A program made the position numbers and the translations under genes. DNA of 64,000 nt, taken from NCBI RefSeq assembly GCF_000473085.1, contig NZ_AXBA01000029.1:1-64000 (forward strand), written 5' to 3'. Source of the DNA: Azorhizobium doebereinerae UFLA1-100 (lineage in GTDB: Bacteria; Pseudomonadota; Alphaproteobacteria; Rhizobiales; Xanthobacteraceae). Below, piece by piece: positions 17,733 to 26,602 of the stretch (the stretch's first letter is position 1; every line of letters begins with the position of its first letter). The notes under the pieces are model-generated. The model worked only from the letters and a program-made list of their open reading frames with translations. It did no database searches and was not told the origin of the DNA.

Positions 17733-19190
17733 TCAGTCGTCCTCGATCGGCTCCGCCGGCTCGGCCTCGGCCGTGCCCTTGCCATCGCGCTTGTTGGTAT
17801 ACATCGCGAGGTCGGCGCGGCGGATGGTATTCTCCAGCCGCTCGCCGATCCGGCTGGTGGCCATGCCCATGGAGAGCTTGAGCGGGGTCTGCGCGGAATG
17901 GAACTGGTTGTTCAGTTCCACCAGCTTGAACAGGCTTTCCAGCACCGCTTCCCCGCCCTCCGCGTCCACCCCCGGCAGCAGGACGGCGAATTCGTCGCCG
18001 CCGATCCGGGCGGCATGGTTGGGCTTCTCGACCAGCGAGTTCAGCACCTCGCCGATCCGCCGCAGCAGGTCGTCGCCGGCGGCATGGCCCCACTGGTCGT
18101 TCACATTCTTCAGGTCGTCGAGATCGATGATGATGAGGGTGACGGGGCGCGGCCCCTTGCGGTCCAGCCGGTTCAGTTCCTCCACGTAGAAGGAGCGGTT
18201 GTAGAGCCGGGTAAGCACATCGTGCTTGCCGAGATATTCGAGGTAGGCTTCGGCTTTCTTGCGTGCGGTGATGTCGGTGAGGGCCACCTGCACCTGCGAC
18301 CAGTCCTGCTCGTGCCCCGGCAGAACTGAGAATTGCATCAGCACGTGCAGGGTCGTGCCGTCCAGCGCGTAATTCACCACCTCGCGCTGCTGGAACAGCT
18401 TGCCGTCCCACAGGTCGATGAGCTGTTCGCGGAACGCCACAAGCATCTCGTCGCGGAAGATGGTGTCGAGCGCCCGCAGCAGGCTGGCCTTGTCCGGCGC
18501 ACCGAACAGTTGCAGCGTCTGGCGGTTGACGTCCAGCACCCGGATCTCGCTGGCGCACTGCTCGACGAACTCGGGGTGGACGTCGGTGAAGACCCGAAAG
18601 TCCATGATGCCCTGCCGCCGCACATTATCGAGCAGGCGCTTAACGTTGCTGAAGTCCTCCACCCACAGCGAGATGGGGGAATGCTCGAACAGCCCGCGCG
18701 CATAGGCCTCGCTCAGCACCAGCCGGCGGCGCGCCTGCACGCTCTCCGTCACGTCCTCCAGCGAGACCAGCACTCGTTCCCAACTGTGCTCGTAGCCGGG
18801 CATGATGACGCCATGCAGCTGCACGTCGAGCCGCCGTCCGCCCAGCGTGTAGTTGCAGGTGTGGCTGAAGAAGCCGGTCTCGCCCTCCCAGAGCTGTACC
18901 AGTTCCTCCGCATGAACCGACAGCATGTCGTCGCGGAAGATCTTGTCGAGATTGGCGGCCAGCTCCTCGAAGCTTGCGGCCTCGAACATTTCCAGCGTCT
19001 TGCGGTTCACCTTCACGAGGTCGATGTGCGCCGCGCAGACGCTCACCCGCCCCATGTCCTCGGCGAAATGGTGGCGCAGGTCACGCACGCCGGCCCGGCG
19101 CCAGGCCTCGAACAGTCCCTTCAGGCGGCTGTAGTCCTCCACCCAGAGCGAGACGGGGGAGAGGTCAAAGATCACGGAATCGTCGAGCAT
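17733..19190 (-). CDS. Diguanylate cyclase with two PAS-like sensor domains
   Basis: A 485-residue signalling protein. Two related PAS-like modules (about residues 4-130 and 150-285) each begin with a near-identical SP(V/I)SLWVED motif, pointing to an internal duplication. A GGDEF domain follows (about 315-470) with an intact RIGGDEF active site, so c-di-GMP synthesis is likely. The RxxD inhibitory site expected five residues before GGDEF is absent (EKPN instead), so product inhibition may be lacking. There is no EAL domain and no membrane segment. Start: ATG 19190 begins at the first PAS; ATG 19268 in frame would add 26 residues. Confidence 0.88.
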   Translation of the reverse strand: MLDDSVIFDLSPVSLWVEDYSRLKGLFEAWRRAGVRDLRHHFAEDMGRVSVCAAHIDLVKVNRKTLEMFEAASFEELAANLDKIFRDDMLSVHAEELVQLWEGETGFFSHTCNYTLGGRRLDVQLHGVIMPGYEHSWERVLVSLEDVTESVQARRRLVLSEAYARGLFEHSPISLWVEDFSNVKRLLDNVRRQGIMDFRVFTDVHPEFVEQCASEIRVLDVNRQTLQLFGAPDKASLLRALDTIFRDEMLVAFREQLIDLWDGKLFQQREVVNYALDGTTLHVLMQFSVLPGHEQDWSQVQVALTDITARKKAEAYLEYLGKHDVLTRLYNRSFYVEELNRLDRKGPRPVTLIIIDLDDLKNVNDQWGHAAGDDLLRRIGEVLNSLVEKPNHAARIGGDEFAVLLPGVDAEGGEAVLESLFKLVELNNQFHSAQTPLKLSMGMATSRIGERLENTIRRADLAMYTNKRDGKGTAEAEPAEPIEDD

Positions 19191-19392
19191 GGCGTGTCTG
19201 CGGAGAAGAGAGAGCCCGGAAGCAAGGCGTCTGGTATGCTGGCCGCGGGGCGAACCTGACGCGGACATGCCCCCAATGGCAAAGCGGACGGCCTTTGCCC
19301 GCGCCGCTGCGTGGGAAGTCTTGAACCTATCATCTACAGTTCCGAAATATCGGGCAGAAAATCAACCTAGCCATACCACAGGAACGCGTGCC

Positions 19393-19423
19393 CGCGCACA
19401 CTTGCGCCCGACCATTGTGCGCG
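19393..19423. promoter_or_regulatory. Inverted repeat between GGDEF gene and alcohol dehydrogenase
   Basis: Perfect eight-base arms, CGCGCACA (19393-19400) and TGTGCGCG (19416-19423), are separated by 15 bases. They lie in the 355-base divergent intergenic region, about 120 bases before the dehydrogenase. The rest of this gap holds no gene; it is moderately AT-rich at 19320-19380, where promoters would be expected. Confidence 0.4.
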
Positions 19424-19545
19424 AGATGGCCTGCGGCAGGATGCGCGGAGGAAAAGTCTAAACAAATAGGCGGAAGGTGCCGCCTGACCTTGGGTGCGAG
19501 CTTGGCGGTCCGGGCGGGCAGCGGGCCGTGCATGGGAGATGCTGC

Positions 19546-20535
19546 ATGGACGTCATGGTGCTGACCGCCGAGGGCCTGCCGCTTGTGGCCCAGAGCTGGG
19601 CCGACCCGGTGCCGGGGCCGGGCGAGGTGTTGATCCGCGTGACCGCGTGCGGGGTGTGCCGCACCGATCTGCACGTGGTGGACGGCGACCTGCCGCCGCT
19701 GCGCCGGCCCATCGTGCCGGGGCACGAGATCGTCGGCCGGGTCACCGCGCTGGGCGCCGGGGTGAGCCATCTCGCCCTGGGTGAGCGGGTGGGCGTCGGC
19801 TGGCTCGGCCGCTCCTGCCAGGCCTGCCCCTACTGCCGGGAGGACCGCGAGAACCTGTGCGACGATCCCGAGTTCACCGGCTATACGCGCAACGGCGGTT
19901 TCGCCACCCATGCGGTGGCCGACGCGCGCTTTGCCTATCCGCTGGGGGAGGTCGGGGAGGACGCCGCGCTGGCGCCGCTCCTGTGCGCCGGGCTGATCGG
20001 CTGGCGGTCGCTGGTGATGGCGGGCGAGGGGCGTCGGCTCGGCCTCTACGGCTTCGGCGCGGCGGCGCATATCCTGACCCAGGTGGCGCGGTGGCAGGGG
20101 CGCGACGTCTACGCCTTCACCCGTTCCGGCGACGCCCAGGCGCAGGACTTCGCCCGCCGCATGGGGGCGGTCTGGGCCGGTGGCTCCGATGAGGCGCCGC
20201 CCGAGCCGCTGGACGCGGCGATCATCTTCGCGCCTGTGGGCGCGCTGGTGCCCGCCGCGCTGAAGGCAGTGCGCAAGGGCGGCCGGGTGGTGTGCGGCGG
20301 CATCCACATGAGCGACATCCCGAGCTTTCCCTACCGCTGGTTGTGGGAGGAGCGGCAGGTGCTGTCCGTCGCCAACCTTACCCGCAGGGATGCGGCGGAC
20401 TTCCTGGCGCTGGCGCGGCGGGTGGGCATTCATACGCAGACCGTCTCCTATCCGCTGGCGCGGGCCAATGACGCTCTGGACGACCTGCGCTCCGGGCGCC
20501 TGTCCGGCGCCGCGGTGCTCATTCCCCCGGCCTGA
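19546..20535 (+). CDS. Zinc-dependent alcohol dehydrogenase (MDR family)
   Basis: A 329-residue medium-chain dehydrogenase of the AdhA/AdhP type. It has the catalytic zinc region CGVCRTDLHVVDGD with Cys, GHEIVGRV with the His-Glu pair, the four-cysteine structural zinc loop (CQACPYCREDRENLC, about residues 87-101), and a Rossmann motif LGLYGFGAAAHI for NAD(P). It would interconvert alcohols and aldehydes. The usual start of homologues coincides with ATG 19546, preceded by GGGAGA at six bases. It is convergent with phaC, from which it is separated by 26 bases. Confidence 0.88.
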   Translation: MDVMVLTAEGLPLVAQSWADPVPGPGEVLIRVTACGVCRTDLHVVDGDLPPLRRPIVPGHEIVGRVTALGAGVSHLALGERVGVGWLGRSCQACPYCREDRENLCDDPEFTGYTRNGGFATHAVADARFAYPLGEVGEDAALAPLLCAGLIGWRSLVMAGEGRRLGLYGFGAAAHILTQVARWQGRDVYAFTRSGDAQAQDFARRMGAVWAGGSDEAPPEPLDAAIIFAPVGALVPAALKAVRKGGRVVCGGIHMSDIPSFPYRWLWEERQVLSVANLTRRDAADFLALARRVGIHTQTVSYPLARANDALDDLRSGRLSGAAVLIPPA

Positions 20536-20561
20536 GGCTCCGGCCGGGGCGGCGGGCCGGC

Positions 20562-22424
20562 TCAGCGCTGCATCACGTAGGTGCCCGGTGCCGGGCCGAG
20601 CGGCGGATAGCCGGCCGGGCCGTTGCCCATCGGCGGCGGCGCGACCCGCATGGGGCTGGAGCGCGCCGCGAGCCAGGCGCTCCATTCCGGCCACCAGGAG
20701 CCCTGCTGCGGCTGGGTCGCGGCCACCCATTCGTCGGGGCTGATATAGGCATCCGCCGCTGCCTTGTGACGCAGGCGGAAATGGCGGTGCGGATGGCCGG
20801 GCTCGGAGACGATGCCCGCATTGTGCCCGCCCGAGGTGAGCACGAAGGTGACGTCGGTGTCGCTGAGATAGTGCAGCTTGTAGACCGAGTGCCACGGCGC
20901 CACATGGTCGCGCTCCGTGCCCACGGCGAAGATGGGCTGGCGCACGTTGGGCAGCGCCGCCGGATGGCCGTCCACCACGTAATGTCCGCTGGCGAAGGCA
21001 TTGTCGAGGAACAGGTCGCGCAGATATTCGCTGTGCATGCGGTAAGGCATGCGCGTGGTGTCCGCGTTCCAGGCCATCAGGTCGATCATCGGCGATCGCG
21101 CGCCGAGCAGATATTCCTGGATCATGCGCGACCAGACGAGGTCGTTGGAGCGCAGCATCTGGAACGCCCCGGCCATCTGCTCGGCGGACAGGTAGCCCTG
21201 GTCCCACATCATGCTCTCAAGGAAGAACAGCTGGCTGTCGTCGATGAACAGCTGCAACTCGCCCGGCTCGGTGAAATCGGTCTGCGCCGCGAACAGGCTG
21301 AGGCTTGCCAGCCGCTCGTCCCCGGCCCGGGCCATGGCGGCGGCGGTGATGGCGAGCAGCGTGCCGCCGAGGCAATAGCCGGTGCCATGCACGCGCGCGC
21401 CGGGCATGATGGCGTTGATGGCGTCGAGCGCGGCCAGGACGCCCTGCCGGCGGTAGTCGTCGAAGCTGAGGTTGCGATCCTCCGCCGTGACGTTGCGCCA
21501 TGAGACGCAGAACACCGTGTGCCCGCGCGAGACCAGATCCTTGACTAGCGAATTGTGCGGCGACAGGTCGAGGATGTAATATTTCATGATCCAGGCGGGC
21601 ACGAGCAGCACCGGCTCGGCATAGACGTCCGGCGTCGCCGGAGCATACTGGATCAGCTCCATCAGATGGTTGCGGAAGACCACCTGGCCGGGCGTGACCG
21701 CCACCTCGACGCCGGGACGGAAATTCTCCGTGCCTTTCGCCGGCGCGCCGGACATGGCGGCGACCGTGTCGTCCATCCAGTTCTGCCAGCCGCGCATGAA
21801 GTTCGCGCCGCCCTCCGCATGGGCCGCCGCCAGCACGTCCGGATTGGTGAGCGGCAGGTTGGAGGGCGAAGCCATGTCCAGCATCTGCCGCACGAGGAAG
21901 GAGGTGACGTCCTGGGTGTGGCGGGACGTGCCGGGCACCTCGTGGGTGACATTGTGCCACCACTGCTGGGTCAGCAGGAAATTCTGCGCATAGAGGCTGT
22001 AGGGCCATTTCTGCCAGGCCGGCGAACTGAAGCGCTCGTCGCCCGGCAGCGGCGCGATCACCGGCGGGGCGTTGGCGTCGAGGCTGGCGCGGGCCGCGTA
22101 GCCGGCGAGCCGTGCCGCCTTGCGCCACGCCTTGAGAATCAACTCCGCCCGCTTGCCGGGGGCGGAGGCCATGTGGATGCCCCAGTCGGTCCAGGCCAGC
22201 TCCAGCGCCGCCGGCGACAGGCCGCCGGTGAAGCGGGCGACGAAGGCTTGGACCATGCGGTCGTAGGCGCGGAAGCCTTCCAGCCCCAGCGAGACATCCT
22301 CCACCGGGGCGGCCGCCACGGAAACGGGCGCCCTGTGGGCGGCGGGGGCCGCCGGTTTGGAGGACGCGGGCGGGATGGTGGCGGGCAGGGAGGCGGGAGC
22401 GGAGGGGGCGAGCGGCGCATTCAT
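20562..22424 (-). CDS. phaC: Class I poly(3-hydroxyalkanoate) synthase
   Basis: PhaC polymerises 3-hydroxyacyl-CoA into storage polyester on granule surfaces. The 620-residue protein has an Ala/Pro-rich N-terminus and the phaC N-terminal domain (WQKWPYSLYAQNFLLTQQWW). The lipase-like box GYCLGG carries the catalytic cysteine (about residue 351), with Asp in TERDHVAPWHS and His in SGGHNAGIV completing the triad. A Pro/Gly-rich tail of about 40 residues is unusual. ATG 22424 is the likely start (MNAPLAP); an in-frame TTG at 22496 would add 24 residues. No phaA, phaB or phasin gene is adjacent. Confidence 0.93.
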   Translation of the reverse strand: MNAPLAPSAPASLPATIPPASSKPAAPAAHRAPVSVAAAPVEDVSLGLEGFRAYDRMVQAFVARFTGGLSPAALELAWTDWGIHMASAPGKRAELILKAWRKAARLAGYAARASLDANAPPVIAPLPGDERFSSPAWQKWPYSLYAQNFLLTQQWWHNVTHEVPGTSRHTQDVTSFLVRQMLDMASPSNLPLTNPDVLAAAHAEGGANFMRGWQNWMDDTVAAMSGAPAKGTENFRPGVEVAVTPGQVVFRNHLMELIQYAPATPDVYAEPVLLVPAWIMKYYILDLSPHNSLVKDLVSRGHTVFCVSWRNVTAEDRNLSFDDYRRQGVLAALDAINAIMPGARVHGTGYCLGGTLLAITAAAMARAGDERLASLSLFAAQTDFTEPGELQLFIDDSQLFFLESMMWDQGYLSAEQMAGAFQMLRSNDLVWSRMIQEYLLGARSPMIDLMAWNADTTRMPYRMHSEYLRDLFLDNAFASGHYVVDGHPAALPNVRQPIFAVGTERDHVAPWHSVYKLHYLSDTDVTFVLTSGGHNAGIVSEPGHPHRHFRLRHKAAADAYISPDEWVAATQPQQGSWWPEWSAWLAARSSPMRVAPPPMGNGPAGYPPLGPAPGTYVMQR

Positions 22425-22516
22425 CGGATCGGACCCTATTCTCGCGGAGATGTTCCCATGGACCCGCGGGCCGCGGCCGGCCTTGAGGCGGATCAACGGG
22501 CGTTACAATCCGGCCG

Positions 22517-23410
22517 TCACATGCCGCCGCGCTCCTGGGCGATCATGGCGGCGATGTCCACTAACTGCGTGGCCGGGCTGTTGTCGGGCGCCGAGCCCCA
22601 GGCGGCATAGAACGGCAGGTCGGCCAGTTCCACCCGCGTCTCCACCAACGCCAGCCTGCCGCTCTCCAGTTCTTGGCTGACGATGGCGGGAGGAATGACG
22701 GCGATGCCCAGCCCTTCCGTCGCCATGTGCACCACGGTGGACAGCGAGGCGCTGGCGTGCAGGCGCACCGGCGGCAGGTCGTGGCGGGCGAACAGGGAGC
22801 GGACCGCCACATAGGGCTGGGTGTTGCGCGAGAAGGTGATGATGGGGTGGGTCGCCAGTTCCTCCAGCGGCACCGGCTGGCGCTGCCAGCGGATGTCCGG
22901 GCTGGCGATGAAAGTGACCGGATAGGAGCACAGCAGGCGGCTTTCCATCGTGGGCAGGATGCTCGGGCCGAGCATGAAGGCGACATCCAGCTCCTGCGCC
23001 GCCAGCCGGTCGCGCAGGTTGGGCGAGATGTCCACCTCGATCTCCAGGCCGAGCTGGGGATGCACCGCGTTCACGTGCTTGAGGAAGCGCGTGAGCCAGG
23101 TGTGGACGATGGTTTCCGCGAGGCCGATGCGCATGACGCCGCGCAGGCTGCTGGAATCGCCGAACGCGGAGAGCATCTCGGCCCGCAGCGCCAGCATCTT
23201 CTCCGCATAAGCGAGCAGGGTGCGGCCGCGCGGTGTGGGGGTGACGGTGCGGCGCTCGCGCTCCAGGAGCCGGGCACCCAGCTCGCCTTCAAGCTGGGCA
23301 ATGCGCTGGGAAATCGCCGGCTGGGTTGTATGCAGCTTGTTGGCGGCGGCCCGGAAGCTGCCGAGCTCTGCAACGCGCACAAAGGTTTCCAGGGCCTTGA
23401 GGTCGATCAT
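22517..23410 (-). CDS. LysR-type transcriptional regulator
   Basis: A 297-residue LTTR with the N-terminal winged helix-turn-helix (MIDLKALETFVRVAELGSFR and TTQPAISQRIAQLE, about residues 1-60) and a full effector-binding domain. It is divergent from the hydro-lyase/ABC/pxp operon and separated from it by 108 bases, the classic arrangement for an LTTR that controls its neighbour. The natural effector may be 5-oxoproline or D-glutamate; that is inference. Its start at 23410 has GGAGAAG upstream. It takes the place held by the IclR-type kipR in Bacillus subtilis. Confidence 0.92.
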   Translation of the reverse strand: MIDLKALETFVRVAELGSFRAAANKLHTTQPAISQRIAQLEGELGARLLERERRTVTPTPRGRTLLAYAEKMLALRAEMLSAFGDSSSLRGVMRIGLAETIVHTWLTRFLKHVNAVHPQLGLEIEVDISPNLRDRLAAQELDVAFMLGPSILPTMESRLLCSYPVTFIASPDIRWQRQPVPLEELATHPIITFSRNTQPYVAVRSLFARHDLPPVRLHASASLSTVVHMATEGLGIAVIPPAIVSQELESGRLALVETRVELADLPFYAAWGSAPDNSPATQLVDIAAMIAQERGGM

Positions 23411-23448
23411 CCGGCTTCTCCGATAAGCCTACTTTATCGAAAATGATC

Positions 23449-23463
23449 CGAATTTAAAATTCG
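23449..23463. promoter_or_regulatory. Palindromic operator candidate for the LysR regulator
   Basis: CGAATTT-A-AAATTCG is a perfect dyad around one central base in the short divergent region. It includes the T-N11-A core expected for LysR-type boxes. It lies about 40 bases from the LysR start and 55 from the hydro-lyase start, so it could serve both promoters. Confidence 0.55.
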
Positions 23464-23518
23464 ACAATATGATTGCGTGGTGATGACATGGGCATGCGCA
23501 ACCAATGAGCAGATTCCC

Positions 23519-24337
23519 ATGACAGCCCCTGCCTTCGCCTTGTCCCCCGGTGGGATCCCTCTCGCGACCGGGCGTGATGTGCGGCTCGCCAGCCGCAACG
23601 GCAGCCTGACCGGCTCCACGGCCGGCTTCGCGCCGGGCTATGTCCAGGCCAACCTCGCCATCCTGCCGGAGCGCCTGGCCAACGACTTCCTGCGCTTCTG
23701 CCAGCGCAACCCCAAGCCCTGCCCGCTGATCGGCGTGTCCGAGCCGGGCGACCCGAGCATCCCGTCCATCGGGCTCGATCTCGACATCCGCACCGATGTG
23801 CCGGCTTACACCGTGTTCAAGGACGGCGAACTGATCGCCGAGCCCACCGACCTGCGCGATCATTGGCGCGACGATCTCGTCACCTTCGCCATCGGCTGCT
23901 CGCTGTCGTTCGAGGAGGCCCTGTTGCAGGCGGACGTGCCGCTGCGGCATGTGGAAAAGGGCGTGAAGGTGCCGATGTTCCGCACCAGCATTGCCTGCAA
24001 CCCGGCGGGCGTGTTCGCCGGCCCCATGGTTGTGTCCATGCGTCCCATGACCCCGGCCCAGGCGATCCGCGCGGTGCAGATCACCTCGCGCTATCCCGCC
24101 GTGCACGGCGCGCCGGTGCACATCGGCCTGCCCGAGGCCATCGGCATCAAGGACCTGTCGAAGCCCGACTATGGCGATGCGGTGGAAATCCTCGACGGCG
24201 AGATCCCGGTGTTCTGGGCCTGCGGCGTCACCCCGCAATCGGTGATCGCGGCGGCGAGGATCGAGTTTGCGCTCGCCCATGCGCCCGGCGCCATGCTGGC
24301 CACCGACCTGAAGAATTTCGAACTCGCCACGGGCTGA
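23519..24337 (+). CDS. DUF1445 / D-glutamate cyclase-like hydro-lyase (YcsI family)
   Basis: The 272-residue sequence matches the putative hydro-lyase family DUF1445, which includes Bacillus YcsI and the domain of human D-glutamate cyclase. Conserved blocks are [47 protein letters not shown] and [11 protein letters not shown], the last two with candidate active-site cysteines. D-glutamate cyclase converts D-glutamate to 5-oxo-D-proline. Position as first gene of an operon ending in 5-oxoprolinase genes supports a related reaction here. The ATG at 23519 is preferred; the ribosome site (GAGCAG) is weak. Confidence 0.85.
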   Translation: MTAPAFALSPGGIPLATGRDVRLASRNGSLTGSTAGFAPGYVQANLAILPERLANDFLRFCQRNPKPCPLIGVSEPGDPSIPSIGLDLDIRTDVPAYTVFKDGELIAEPTDLRDHWRDDLVTFAIGCSLSFEEALLQADVPLRHVEKGVKVPMFRTSIACNPAGVFAGPMVVSMRPMTPAQAIRAVQITSRYPAVHGAPVHIGLPEAIGIKDLSKPDYGDAVEILDGEIPVFWACGVTPQSVIAAARIEFALAHAPGAMLATDLKNFELATG

Positions 24338-24431
24338 GGCCCGCGGCGCCCGCGTCGCACTGATGTCACTACCCCAATTCAGACAAACGCCGTAGAGCGT
24401 GAACGGGGCCATCCAACAGAGGGATCCTTCC

Positions 24432-25697
24432 ATGTCGTTTTCGATCAATCGTCGTAACCTCCTCGTCGGCAGCGCCGCGACGCTGGCCTTCGGTGCCGGC
24501 GCGGTGCGCACCGCCAGCGCCCAGACCAAGGAAGTGGTCATCGGCGCCCTCTATCCCATGTCCGGCGCCAGCGCGCAGATGGGCGTGGACGCGCAGAAGG
24601 CCTTCGAGACGGCCCTCGCCTTCATCAACGAGAAGTCCGATGCGGACCTGCCCCTGGCCGGTGCCGGCGGCCTGCCGAACCTCGGCGGCGCCAAGGTGCG
24701 CATCGTCTATGCCGACCACCAGGGCGACCCGCAGAAGGGGCGCGCCGAAGCTGAGCGCCTGATCACGCAGGAGAAGGTGGCCGCCATCGTCGGCACCTAC
24801 CAGAGCGCGGTCGCCGCCACCGTCAGCCAGTCGTGCGAGCGCTATGGCGTGCCGTTCTTCTCCGCCGACAACTCCTCGCCGAGCCTGACCCGCCGCGGCC
24901 TCAAGTTCTTCTTCCGCGCGGCGGCGCACGACGAGATGTTCTCCGCCGCCATGTTCGACTTCCTCGACGCCCAGAAAAAGAAGGGCGAGAAGATCGAGAC
25001 CGTCGCGCTGTTCCACGAGGACACCATCTTCGGCACCGACAGCGCCAACGCCCAGCTGAAGCTCGCCAAGGAGCGCGGCTACACGGTGGCCGCGGACATC
25101 AAGTATCGCGCCAATTCGCCCTCGCTGACCGCCGAAGTGCAGCAGCTCAAGGCGGCCAACGCCGACGTGCTGATGCCCTCCAGCTACACCACCGACGGCA
25201 TCCTGCTGCTCAAGACCATGAACGAGCTGGGCTACAAGCCGAAGGCGCTGCTCGCCCAGGCGGCCGGCTTCTCCGAGCAGTCGCTCTATGACGCGGTCGG
25301 CCCGCTGGCGGAAGGCTCCATCACCCGCGGCTCGTTCTCGCTCGACCTCGCCGCCAAGCGCCCGTCGGTCGGCAAGGTGAACGACGCCTTCAAGAAGCTG
25401 TCCGGCAAGGACCTCAACGACAACACCTCGCGCGAATTCATGGCCCTGCTGCTGCTGGCGGATGCCATCAACCGCGCCAAGTCCACGGACGGCGAAGCCA
25501 TCCGCGCCGCGCTGGTCGCCACCGACCTGCCGGGCGAGAAGACCATCATGCCGTGGTCCAAGGTCAAGTTCGACGAGACCGGACAGAACCCCTACGCCGA
25601 CCCGGTGCTGTTGCAGCGCATCGGCAACAAGTTCGTCACCGTCTTCCCCGCCCAGGCCGCGATCGCCGAAGCGGTGTGGCCGATGAACAAGAGCTGA
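24432..25697 (+). CDS. ABC transporter substrate-binding protein (branched-chain amino acid type)
   Basis: A 421-residue periplasmic type I binding protein (LivK/amide-binding superfamily). It has a twin-arginine-like signal (SINRRNLLVGSAATLAFGAG, cleavage probably after ASA near residue 30). The mature start KEVVIGALYPMSGASAQMG and the motif VAAIVGTYQSAVAATVSQSCE are typical of the family. It delivers the ligand to the permeases encoded just downstream. The genetic context suggests 5-oxoproline, D-glutamate or small peptides rather than Leu/Ile/Val. The ATG at 24432 has AGAGGGA upstream; the gap to the hydro-lyase is 94 bases. Confidence 0.92.
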   Translation: MSFSINRRNLLVGSAATLAFGAGAVRTASAQTKEVVIGALYPMSGASAQMGVDAQKAFETALAFINEKSDADLPLAGAGGLPNLGGAKVRIVYADHQGDPQKGRAEAERLITQEKVAAIVGTYQSAVAATVSQSCERYGVPFFSADNSSPSLTRRGLKFFFRAAAHDEMFSAAMFDFLDAQKKKGEKIETVALFHEDTIFGTDSANAQLKLAKERGYTVAADIKYRANSPSLTAEVQQLKAANADVLMPSSYTTDGILLLKTMNELGYKPKALLAQAAGFSEQSLYDAVGPLAEGSITRGSFSLDLAAKRPSVGKVNDAFKKLSGKDLNDNTSREFMALLLLADAINRAKSTDGEAIRAALVATDLPGEKTIMPWSKVKFDETGQNPYADPVLLQRIGNKFVTVFPAQAAIAEAVWPMNKS

Positions 25698-25723
25698 GGC
25701 CGGAGGGCGCACGGAGCAAGGCC

Positions 25724-26602
25724 ATGACAGCCGCAATCGTTATTCAGAGCTTGGCCAGCGGCCTGCTCATGGGCTTGCTCTACGGCCTCATCGCCGTGGG
25801 GCTGGCGCTCATCTTCGGTCTGATGGACGTGACCAACTTCGCGCATGGCGAATTCCTCATGTTCGCCATGTACGTCACCTTCTTCTGCTTTTCCTTCTTC
25901 GCCATTGATCCGCTGCTCGCCTCGCCCATCGTGGCGGCGGCGCTGTTCGTCTTCGGCGCGGTGGTCTATCTCGGCATCGTGCGGTTCGCCATGCGGGCCA
26001 GGACCAATGTCGGCATGGTGCAGATCTTCGCCACCTTCGGCCTCGCCATCGTGATGCGCGGCCTTGCCCAGCTGCTGTTCACGCCGGACTATCGGTCGAT
26101 CCCGCACACCTGGCTGGGCGGCAAGACGGTGTCCATGTTCGGCATCTACCTGCCGGCGCCGCAGCTGGCCGGCGGGGCGGTCTCCATCCTCGCCTTCGCC
26201 GTCTTGTACGTCCTCATCAAGAAGACGGACTTCGGCAAGGCGCTGGAGGCCACCCGCGAGGACGCCGGGGCGGTGGCCCTGGTGGGCATCGACAAGAACA
26301 AGGTGTTCGCTTTGGGCTGGGGCCTCGGCTCCGCGCTGGTGGGCCTTGCCGGCGCCATCATGGCGAGCTTCTTCTACATCTATCCGGATGTGGGCGCCTC
26401 GTTCGCGCTGATCGCCTACGTCACCGTGGCGCTGGGAGGCTTCGGCTCGGTGTTCGGCGCCTTCGCCGGCGGCATCGTGGTCGGCCTGGTGGAAGCCATG
26501 ACCGCCATGGTCCTGCCGCCGTCGCTGAAATCGGTGGGCATCTACGCGGTGTACCTGCTGGTGGTGTTCTTCCGCCCCCGCGGCCTGTTCGGGAGCATCT
26601 GA
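25724..26602 (+). CDS. Branched-chain-type ABC transporter permease, LivH-like
   Basis: A 292-residue inner-membrane permease with about eight hydrophobic segments. It has the LivH signatures LYGLIAVGLALIFGLMDVTNFAHGEFLM near the N-terminus and ATREDAGAVALVGIDKNKV in the cytoplasmic loop that contacts the ATPases. It would form a heterodimeric channel with the LivM-like protein. The ATG at 25724 lies 26 bases after the binding protein gene; longer readings run into that gene. Its last base is shared with the next start codon. Confidence 0.93.
   Translation: MTAAIVIQSLASGLLMGLLYGLIAVGLALIFGLMDVTNFAHGEFLMFAMYVTFFCFSFFAIDPLLASPIVAAALFVFGAVVYLGIVRFAMRARTNVGMVQIFATFGLAIVMRGLAQLLFTPDYRSIPHTWLGGKTVSMFGIYLPAPQLAGGAVSILAFAVLYVLIKKTDFGKALEATREDAGAVALVGIDKNKVFALGWGLGSALVGLAGAIMASFFYIYPDVGASFALIAYVTVALGGFGSVFGAFAGGIVVGLVEAMTAMVLPPSLKSVGIYAVYLLVVFFRPRGLFGSI

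Noticed and set aside
16567-18558. 663-codon minus-strand ORF
   Set aside because: It spans mbfA in antisense and part of the GGDEF gene out of frame; both real genes have strong motifs.
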